This document shows, piece by piece, positions 6,409 to 10,867 of a stretch of 10,867 bases of DNA; position 1 is the first letter of the stretch, and each line of letters starts with the position of its first letter. Made by a program: the position numbers and the translations under genes. Under the pieces are notes generated by a model. That model did not search any database. It had not been told where the DNA came from and was given only the letters and a program-made list of their open reading frames with translations. Origin of the DNA: Candidatus Luteimonas excrementigallinarum (GTDB lineage: Bacteria > Pseudomonadota > Gammaproteobacteria > Xanthomonadales > Xanthomonadaceae). The stretch is taken from NCBI GenBank assembly GCA_019115725.1, contig DXCY01000102.1, positions 1-10,867 on the forward strand. The letters are read 5' to 3'.

Positions 6409-7302
6409 ATGGCAAGAAAAAAGCGTCGGCCGTCCGGCCAGAAGCATCCTGGCGGCGGCGTTTCCGGGCAGCAGCGGCCGCAACAGAAAACGCGGCTGAA
6501 GCCCGATCCATGGATCCTCTCGCTGGCAGTGCTGGGCATGCTGCTGACCGGCTATCTCAGCCTCGCCGGTGGCTCGCCCGCGTTCTGCGCCGAAGGCGGC
6601 GGCTGCGATGTCATCCAGGGCAGCCGCTGGTCGCAGCTGTTCGGCCTGCCGCTGGCCCTGTGGGGATTCGGCCTGTATGCGTTGATTGCGCTGGCGGCGG
6701 TAACCGGATCCGCGCCCGCCTCGCGCTGGCGGCGGCTGTCGCGGCTGACCCTGCTGGGGCTGGCCATCAGCATCTACCTGACGCTGGTGGGCATCTTCGC
6801 CCTCGAGGCCACCTGTGGCTGGTGCCTGGGATCACTCGCGATCATGGCGGCGCTGTTCGGCCTGGTGCATCTGCGGCGCCCGGGCGCGCCCTCAGGCAGC
6901 CAGAGCTGGGGCAGCTGGTGGCTGGCCAATGCGTTCCTTGCGCTGGGCGCGGTGGTGGCGCTGCAGCTGGCCCTGGGCGGCGTGCTGGACCGGCGTCCGG
7001 AAAATCCCCGGGTCGCGGGGCTGGTTGATCATCTGGTGGCCATCGACGCGCGCTATTACGGCGCATCCTGGTGCGGGAGCTGTGCCCGCCAGACCCGCCT
7101 GTTCGGCGCGTCGGCCGGGCGGCTGCCCTACGTGGAATGCAGCCCGCAGGGCCGGGGCGGTCCGCCAGCGCGTGAGTGCGTGACTGCCGGGGTGACCTCG
7201 TACCCGAGCTGGCAGATCAACGGCCTGATGCACACCGGCATCCTGTCGCCGGAAGAGCTGGCGGGACTGTCCGGTTTTCCGTGGGAACAGGCGCGGGAGT
7301 GA
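6409..7302 (+). CDS. VKOR-family membrane protein fused to a thioredoxin-like domain (disulfide bond formation)
   Basis: Bacterial VKOR homologues do the job of DsbB: they pass electrons from a thioredoxin-like partner to quinone so that exported proteins can be oxidised. This 297-residue product appears to carry both parts. After a basic N-terminus (1-30) come five hydrophobic segments at about 34-54, 76-98, 112-132, 138-155 and 170-193. VKOR features are C60 and C66 in the first loop, the CDVIQ..S75..GLP pattern, and the active-site CGWC (C136, C139). The C-terminal thioredoxin-like part (about 200-297) has YYGASWCGSCARQ (C222, C225), YVECSP (C244), C257, and YPSWQING with the cis-proline position. 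An odd number of helices places this part in the periplasm if the N-terminus is cytoplasmic. VKOR-thioredoxin fusions are known from cyanobacteria, plants and other bacteria. The start is ATG 6409, with GAGGGG 8 nt upstream. Substrate and partner are not evident from the neighbours. Confidence 0.92.
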   Translation: MARKKRRPSGQKHPGGGVSGQQRPQQKTRLKPDPWILSLAVLGMLLTGYLSLAGGSPAFCAEGGGCDVIQGSRWSQLFGLPLALWGFGLYALIALAAVTGSAPASRWRRLSRLTLLGLAISIYLTLVGIFALEATCGWCLGSLAIMAALFGLVHLRRPGAPSGSQSWGSWWLANAFLALGAVVALQLALGGVLDRRPENPRVAGLVDHLVAIDARYYGASWCGSCARQTRLFGASAGRLPYVECSPQGRGGPPARECVTAGVTSYPSWQINGLMHTGILSPEELAGLSGFPWEQARE

Positions 7303-7338
7303 GGGTCCCGGAGTGAGCCGGTCCTCGTGGGTCCAGGC

Positions 7339-7370
7339 CGGACTGCGCGTGCCGAGGCGCGTGCAGTCCG
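7339..7370. terminator. Long hairpin between convergent VKOR and bamD genes
   Basis: GGACTGCGCGTG (7340-7351) pairs with CGCGTGCAGTCC (7358-7369) including two G-U wobbles. An outer C-G pair (7339/7370) makes 13 bp around the loop CCGAGG. It lies in the 80-bp gap between two convergent genes and could end transcription from both sides. Neither side has a T tract, so intrinsic termination is uncertain. Confidence 0.45.
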
Positions 7371-7382
7371 CGGCCGAACCGC

Positions 7383-8231
7383 TTACATATCGATGGGCGA
7401 GCGTTCCCCGGCGAACGGGTTGAGCTTGCGGATCGACCACGGGTAGCGCGGCCAGTCGCCTTCCAGCCACGGGTGGTCGGGCTCGTTCAGCTCCAGCACG
7501 CGGCGCGCGTCGGTGGCCAGGGTCTCGTTGCCCAGCCTGGTGTAGGCCTCGGCCAGCACGGCTACCGCGTCATTCTGGTGGCTCGACTGCGGGTAGGTTT
7601 CCAGCAGGTAGGTGGCCCGGTTGGCGGCGGCCACGTGGGCGCCGCGACGCAGGTAGTACAGCGCCACGTCCAGGTCGTGGCGGGCGAACATGTCGCGCAG
7701 CACCAGCATCCGCTCACGCGCATCCACGGCGTAGGGCGTGTTGCCGAAGCGTTCGGTGACCACGGCGAAGTCGGCGTAGGCCTGGTGCGGGGTGGCCAGA
7801 TCGCGGCTGCTGGCGTCCAGCGACCACACGCGCTGCATGAAAACAGTGTCGCGCGAGGCGTTCACCAGGCCGCGCAGGTAGTACATGTACGCGGAGTGGC
7901 GATGGGTGGGATAGGTGCGCAGGAAGCGGTCGATGCTGGAGATCGCCTCTTCGTGGCTGCCCATCTTGTATTGCGCGTAGGCGGTTTCGATCAGCGCCTG
8001 CTCGGTGTAGGGGCCGTACGGGTACTGGGCCACCAGACGGCGGAACATGGTGGCGGCACGGTTCCAGTTGCCCGAGCGCATCGACTGGTGCGCCGACTCG
8101 TAGAGCTCTTCCACCGGCACGCCTTCCACGGTGTCGCGGTCGCCGCGTGAACGGCTGCAGCCGGAGGCAAGGAAAATGGCCAGCAGCGCGAGGAGGAGCG
8201 CGTTGCGCAACAGGAAGCCGGGTCGGGTCAT
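7383..8231 (-). CDS. bamD: Outer membrane protein assembly lipoprotein BamD
   Basis: BamD (formerly YfiO/ComL) is the essential lipoprotein of the BAM complex, which folds beta-barrel proteins into the outer membrane. It contacts BamA through TPR repeats. The 282-residue product starts with a lipoprotein signal (FLLRNALLLALLAIFLASGC) with the lipidated cysteine at C25. TPR-type helices follow from about residue 40: ELYESAHQSMRSGNWNRA, then QALIETAYAQYKMGSHEEAISS and YAVDARERMLVLRDMFARHDL. The segment HSAYMYYLRGLVN is typical of the family. The start is the ATG at 8231 on the minus strand because the signal peptide begins there. The frame stays open upstream for over 500 codons, but only as antisense of rluD and pgeF. 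Residue -3 of the lipobox is Ala rather than the usual Leu (Leu is at -4). The tail after about residue 250 (LEGDWPRYPWSIRKLNPF) lies beyond the recognisable repeats. The gene is divergent from rluD, as in E. coli. Confidence 0.95.
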   Translation of the reverse strand: MTRPGFLLRNALLLALLAIFLASGCSRSRGDRDTVEGVPVEELYESAHQSMRSGNWNRAATMFRRLVAQYPYGPYTEQALIETAYAQYKMGSHEEAISSIDRFLRTYPTHRHSAYMYYLRGLVNASRDTVFMQRVWSLDASSRDLATPHQAYADFAVVTERFGNTPYAVDARERMLVLRDMFARHDLDVALYYLRRGAHVAAANRATYLLETYPQSSHQNDAVAVLAEAYTRLGNETLATDARRVLELNEPDHPWLEGDWPRYPWSIRKLNPFAGERSPIDM

Positions 8232-8262
8232 GGGGTCTTGGGCGTAAGCGGCACGAAAGGCG

Positions 8263-8268
8263 GATAAT
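8263..8268 (+). promoter_or_regulatory. Probable -10 element of rluD
   Basis: GATAAT (five of six to TATAAT) lies 56 nt before the rluD ATG, in the 87-bp divergent gap. A possible -35, TTGGGC (8238-8243), is 19 bp upstream, a long spacer. It shares five bases with the bamD -10 on the other strand. Confidence 0.45.
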
Positions 8269-8269
8269 A
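8264..8269 (-). promoter_or_regulatory. Probable -10 element of bamD
   Basis: Read on the minus strand the sequence is TATTAT (five of six to TATAAT), ending 32 nt before the bamD ATG. It overlaps the plus-strand GATAAT assigned to rluD. A -35 is not clear. Confidence 0.45.
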
Positions 8270-8318
8270 GCAGCCCGCATCGCCGCTCCGGCGTACGCGC
8301 CTGAACCGACGCCTGCCC

Positions 8319-9332
8319 ATGACCGCCTCCCCAGACCTTCCGCCCGAGGATGACACCGCCGCCGATGCAGGAGGCCGCCAGGCGCGGGTTCCGGAATCCC
8401 AGGCCGGGCGCCGTTTTGACGTGGTGATCGCGGAGCTGTTCCCGGAATTTTCCCGCTCCCGGCTGGCCGGCTGGATCCGCTCCGGCGACGCGCTGCTGGA
8501 CGGGCGCACGGTGCGCCCGCGCGATGCGGTGGCCGGCGGCGAGCTGGTGACCCTGGACGTGGTGCTGGAAGACCAGACCCACGACGAGCCGGAAGACATC
8601 CCGCTGCGCGTGCTGCATGAGGATGAGCACGTGCTGGTGATCGACAAGCCGGCCGGGATGGTGGTGCACCCGGGTGCGGGCAACCGTAGCGGCACGCTGG
8701 TCAACGGGCTGCTGTTCCGCGATCCGGCGCTGGCGGCGCTGCCGCGGGCCGGAATCGTGCATCGCCTGGACAAGGACACCTCCGGGGTGATGGTGGTTGC
8801 GCGCACGCTGCAGGCCCACGCCAGCCTGGTGGAACAGCTGTCCGAGCGCTCGGTGCACCGGCAGTACCTGGCGGTGGTGGTGGGGGCGCTGATCAGCGGC
8901 GGCACTGTCGACGCGCCGATTGATCGCCACCCGCGCGACCGCCTGCGCATGGCGGTGCGTGACGACGGCCGCGAGGCGGTGACCCACTACCGGCTGCGCG
9001 AGCGCTTCCGGACCCATACCGCGCTGGAGTGCCGCCTGGAAACCGGCCGCACCCACCAGATCCGCGTGCATATGCAGCACCAGCGCCATCCCATCGTTGG
9101 CGATCCGCTGTACGGCGGGCCGGTCAAGCTGCCCAAGGCGGCAAGCGAGGAACTGGTGACCGCGCTGCGCAGGTTCCGCCGCCAGGCGCTGCACGCGGAA
9201 ACGCTGGAGTTCGCCCATCCGGTGAGCGGCGAGCCGGTACGCGTTACCGCGCCGGTGCCGGATGATCTGCTGGCCCTGATGAAGCTGCTGCGCGAGGATG
9301 CCGCCGCGCATCCGGATGCGGACTGGCGCTGA
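8319..9332 (+). CDS. rluD: 23S rRNA pseudouridine synthase RluD (RluA family)
   Basis: RluD converts uridines to pseudouridine in helix 69 of 23S rRNA (positions 1911, 1915 and 1917 in E. coli), which supports ribosome assembly and release. The 337-residue product has an N-terminal S4 RNA-binding domain (about 29-85: AGRRFDVVIAELFPEFSRSRLAGWI then DGRTVRPRD). The synthase domain follows. It shows VLVIDKPAGMVVHPGAGN at 105-122 and the RluA-family active-site motif HRLDKDTSG at 148-156, with D151 as nucleophile. It also has ETGRTHQIRVHM at 241-252 and GDPLYGG at 261-267. An acidic, disordered-looking N-terminal stretch of about 28 residues precedes the S4 domain. RluC has a similar fold, but the arrangement (divergent from bamD, followed by pgeF) is that of rluD in gammaproteobacteria. 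The downstream gene starts one base after the stop, so the two are almost certainly co-transcribed. Confidence 0.93.
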   Translation: MTASPDLPPEDDTAADAGGRQARVPESQAGRRFDVVIAELFPEFSRSRLAGWIRSGDALLDGRTVRPRDAVAGGELVTLDVVLEDQTHDEPEDIPLRVLHEDEHVLVIDKPAGMVVHPGAGNRSGTLVNGLLFRDPALAALPRAGIVHRLDKDTSGVMVVARTLQAHASLVEQLSERSVHRQYLAVVVGALISGGTVDAPIDRHPRDRLRMAVRDDGREAVTHYRLRERFRTHTALECRLETGRTHQIRVHMQHQRHPIVGDPLYGGPVKLPKAASEELVTALRRFRRQALHAETLEFAHPVSGEPVRVTAPVPDDLLALMKLLREDAAAHPDADWR

Positions 9333-9333
9333 G

Positions 9334-10155
9334 ATGAGCCTTCCCGGCCAGGCCGCGCCCCTGCTGGCCGCCAGCTGGCCGGCGCCGCCGGGCGTCACTG
9401 CGCTGTCCACATTGCGCCACGGCGCAGGCGCCTCGATGGCGCCCTTTGATCGTTTCAACCTGGGCAATGCCCGCGCCGCCAACGGGGATGCCCCGGATAC
9501 CGTGGCCTCCAACCGGGCGGCGCTGGTGGGGCTGGGGCAGCTGCCCTCGGCCCCGCGCTGGCTGCGCCAGGTCCACGGCACCGGCGTGCTCCGCTTCGAC
9601 CAGCCGCTGCCGGTGACGGACGCGGCAGGCGAGGGCGCGCGGATGGAGTCCGAGCCGGAGGCCGATGCCGCCGTGACCTCGATGCCCGGCGTGGTGCTGG
9701 CGATCCTGACTGCCGACTGCCTGCCGGTGGTGTTCGCGGCGCGCGATGGCAGCGAGGTGGGCGCGGCCCATGCCGGCTGGCGCGGGCTGGCCGCAGGCGT
9801 GCTCGAGCGCACAGTGGCCGCGATGGCAACGCCGGCTTCCGGGGTGGTGGCGTGGCTGGGGCCAGCCGCGGGGCCCAGTGCCTATGAGGTGGGGGAAGAG
9901 GTGTATTCAGCCTTCACCGGTGGGAGCGCAGAGGCGGCTTCCGCGTTCGTCGCGACAAGGCCCGGTCACTGGTATGTCGATCTCTACGCGCTCGCCCGCC
10001 AGCGACTGCTGGCCGCGGGGCTGCCTGCCGCCGGTATCAGCGGCGGGGAGCTGTGCACCATCTCCGAGCCCGGCCGCTTCTTCTCCCACCGCCGCGATCA
10101 GCGCACGGGGCGATTGGCTACGCTGGTCTGGCATTCGGGACCGGCCGGGAACTGA
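9334..10155 (+). CDS. pgeF: Peptidoglycan editing factor PgeF (YfiH/DUF152 family)
   Basis: YfiH-family proteins are cytoplasmic metal enzymes. E. coli PgeF hydrolyses UDP-MurNAc-L-Ser, which keeps serine out of the first stem-peptide position, and relatives also act as purine nucleoside-cleaving enzymes. The 273-residue product shows the three metal-site residues H81 (WLRQVHGTGV), C129 (ILTADCLPVVF) and H146 (GAAHAGWRGLAAG). It also has the family segments FNLGNA at 41-46, GPAAGPSAYEVGEEV at 177-190 and CTISEPGRFFSHRRDQRTGR at 241-260. A charged loop of about 15 residues (roughly 95-110) between H81 and the DAAVTSMPG strand looks longer than in E. coli YfiH. The start is ATG 9334, one base after the rluD stop. 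In-frame ATGs at 9298 and 9316 lie inside rluD and add only residues unlike the family. Older annotations call this family polyphenol oxidase or laccase, which is doubtful. Confidence 0.93.
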   Translation: MSLPGQAAPLLAASWPAPPGVTALSTLRHGAGASMAPFDRFNLGNARAANGDAPDTVASNRAALVGLGQLPSAPRWLRQVHGTGVLRFDQPLPVTDAAGEGARMESEPEADAAVTSMPGVVLAILTADCLPVVFAARDGSEVGAAHAGWRGLAAGVLERTVAAMATPASGVVAWLGPAAGPSAYEVGEEVYSAFTGGSAEAASAFVATRPGHWYVDLYALARQRLLAAGLPAAGISGGELCTISEPGRFFSHRRDQRTGRLATLVWHSGPAGN

Positions 10156-10180
10156 CGTCGGCCGGTTCATCCGGGTGGCG

Positions 10181-10186
10181 GATAAT
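10181..10186 (+). promoter_or_regulatory. Probable -10 element of gloA
   Basis: GATAAT (five of six to TATAAT) in GGCGGATAATAGGGG lies 35 nt before ATG 10216, in the 60-bp gap after pgeF. No -35 at standard spacing is visible; CTGACG (10152-10157) is 23 bp upstream, too far. Confidence 0.5.
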
Positions 10187-10205
10187 AGGGGCTTCCCCCC
10201 TCAGT

Positions 10206-10209
10206 GGAG
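10206..10209 (+). promoter_or_regulatory. Ribosome binding site deciding the gloA start
   Basis: GGAG is followed at once by three in-frame ATGs (10210, 10213, 10216). Only the third, 6 nt downstream, has normal spacing. A GTG at 10204 overlaps the site and can be set aside. Confidence 0.65.
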
Positions 10210-10215
10210 ATGATG

Positions 10216-10749
10216 ATGTCCCCAGATTCTTTGGCAGCCCTGGCCCAGGTGCCGGGCGTGGTGGAGCGCGATCCCGCCACCCGTGATTTCCTGTTCAACC
10301 ACACGATGCTGCGGATCAAGGATCCACGCGCGTCGCTGGACTTCTATACCCGGGTGCTGGGTTTCACCCTGGTGCGGAAGAACGACTTCCCCGAAGCCGG
10401 ATTCAGTCTTTATTTCCTGGTCCTGGTGGACGACCCGTCCGTCATCCCGGACGACGACGCCGGGCGCAAGGAGTGGGTGGCCCGCCAGCGCGGGGTGCTG
10501 GAACTGACCCATAACCACGGCACTGAAGACCAGGACGGCCCGGTGTACCACGATGGCAATACCGATCCCCGCGGCTTCGGCCATATCTGCATCACGGTGC
10601 CGGACGTGGTGGCGGCCTGCGAGCGGTTCGAAAAGCTGGGCGTGGACTTCCAGAAGCGCCTGACCGATGGCCGCATGCGCGAGCTGGCCTTCATCAAGGA
10701 TCCGGATGGCTATTGGGTGGAGATCATCCAGCCGACGCCGCTGGGGTGA
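10216..10749 (+). CDS. gloA: Lactoylglutathione lyase (glyoxalase I)
   Basis: Glyoxalase I isomerises the hemithioacetal of methylglyoxal and glutathione to S-lactoylglutathione, the first step of methylglyoxal detoxification in the cytoplasm. The 177-residue product is a vicinal-oxygen-chelate protein with two halves: FNHTMLRIKDPRASLDFYTRVLGF at about 27-50 and GFGHICITVPDVVAACERFEKLG at about 120-142. Expected metal ligands are H29, E96 (GVLELTHNHG), H123 and E169 (GYWVEIIQP). The length and the GTEDQDG...NTDPRGFGH segment match the longer human and Pseudomonas putida type rather than the roughly 135-residue E. coli type, which implies a zinc enzyme by family knowledge. The start is the third of three consecutive ATGs, judged by the ribosome binding site. 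The gene has its own -10 and a terminator 23 nt after the stop, so it is probably monocistronic. Confidence 0.94.
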   Translation: MSPDSLAALAQVPGVVERDPATRDFLFNHTMLRIKDPRASLDFYTRVLGFTLVRKNDFPEAGFSLYFLVLVDDPSVIPDDDAGRKEWVARQRGVLELTHNHGTEDQDGPVYHDGNTDPRGFGHICITVPDVVAACERFEKLGVDFQKRLTDGRMRELAFIKDPDGYWVEIIQPTPLG

Positions 10750-10772
10750 TGCGTTAACGAGGTGAGCTGAGA

Positions 10773-10796
10773 GGTTCGGCCGTGGCCGGACCTTTT
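10773..10796 (+). terminator. Intrinsic terminator after gloA
   Basis: GGTTCGGCC (10773-10781) pairs with GGCCGGACC (10784-10792) with one T-G wobble. The innermost pairs must open to form the loop, and TTTT (10793-10796) follows. It starts 23 nt after the gloA stop. Confidence 0.7.
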
Positions 10797-10860
10797 GCGC
10801 TCCTTGGACCTGCGCCGTGATCTGACGGGCCCCGCCGCGGCCGGGAGGCCTTTGCGCTCC
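10779..10860 (+). repeat. Two imperfect copies of a terminator-like unit
   Basis: Block 1 (10779-10803) and block 2 (10834-10860) share GCCGYGGCCGG and end in CCTTTTGCGCTCC and CCTTTGCGCTCC. The second can form a short hairpin GGCC-GGGA-GGCC (10839-10850) followed by TTT. The copies are about 57 nt apart. The intervening 30 nt hold no gene I can see. Confidence 0.55.
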
Positions 10861-10867
10861 ATGTCCC

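Noticed and set aside
4661..6511. 616-codon minus-strand frame opposite nadE
   Set aside because: Its translation is a low-complexity His/Arg/Gln-rich product typical of the reverse of a GC-rich gene. NadE motifs on the plus strand are complete.
8232..9812. Minus-strand open frame of more than 500 codons running in phase into bamD, antisense to rluD and pgeF
   Set aside because: High GC in third codon positions leaves antisense frames open. The plus strand encodes clear RluD and PgeF with all catalytic motifs, and bamD has its own signal peptide start at 8231. The upstream translation resembles no family I know.
9921..9963. Stretch inside pgeF (GGTGGGAGCG... then GTCGCGACAAGGCCC) resembling intergenic repeats of Pseudomonas and xanthomonads, suggesting a repeat inserted in a gene
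   Set aside because: By recollection of E. coli YfiH, this part of the protein (residues about 196-211) aligns without extra length (EVREAF...ASAAF against EVYSAF...AASAF), so no insertion is needed to explain it. The inverted pairing is also poor.
1..10867. A new defence, mobile or biosynthetic system
   Set aside because: Every gene matches a well-known housekeeping family in a mostly familiar order. There is no integrase, toxin pair, nuclease, CRISPR repeat or composition break.

Overview
The window is about 10.9 kb of GC-rich, gene-dense chromosomal DNA. It carries ten protein genes and no RNA gene, CRISPR array, insertion sequence or prophage part that I can see. Protein sequences (LpxC, FtsZ, a long-form glyoxalase I), the ftsQ-ftsA-ftsZ-lpxC order, very high GC, and GTAG-type REP hairpins of the kind known from Stenotrophomonas all point to a gammaproteobacterium of the family Xanthomonadaceae/Lysobacteraceae. 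The genus cannot be fixed from the sequence alone.

Region 1 (1-4469) is the 3' end of the division and cell wall (dcw) cluster. It holds ftsQ (cut by the left edge), ftsA (overlapping ftsQ by ATGA), ftsZ and lpxC. FtsQ, FtsA and FtsZ build the divisome: FtsZ polymerises, FtsA anchors it to the membrane and FtsQ links to the periplasmic FtsB/FtsL. LpxC commits UDP-GlcNAc derivatives to lipid A. Between ftsZ and lpxC lie three GC-rich hairpins, the last a good intrinsic terminator, followed by an AT-rich extended -10 promoter, so lpxC appears to be transcribed separately.

Region 2 (4470-4696) is a 227-bp spacer with two REP-like hairpins in inverted orientation (a REPIN-like pair), then the nadE promoter.

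Region 3 (4697-7302) has nadE (glutamine-dependent NAD+ synthetase) and a natural fusion of a VKOR-family membrane domain with a thioredoxin-like domain, likely a one-protein DsbB/DsbA-type disulfide system.

Region 4 (7383-10155) is the conserved gammaproteobacterial arrangement of bamD divergent from rluD-pgeF: the outer-membrane assembly lipoprotein BamD on the minus strand, and 23S rRNA pseudouridine synthase RluD followed after one base by peptidoglycan editing factor PgeF on the plus strand. Region 5 (10156-10867) has gloA (glyoxalase I) with its own -10 element, followed by a terminator and a second similar hairpin unit at the right edge.

The genes are nearly all housekeeping: division, envelope biogenesis and quality control, NAD synthesis, ribosome modification and methylglyoxal detoxification. 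I found no undescribed multi-gene system. The less ordinary signals are the REP pair with paired stem changes, the gene order after lpxC, the overlapping divergent -10 elements between bamD and rluD, the recurrent 34-35-nt spacing from -10 to start codon, and the repeated terminator-like unit after gloA.
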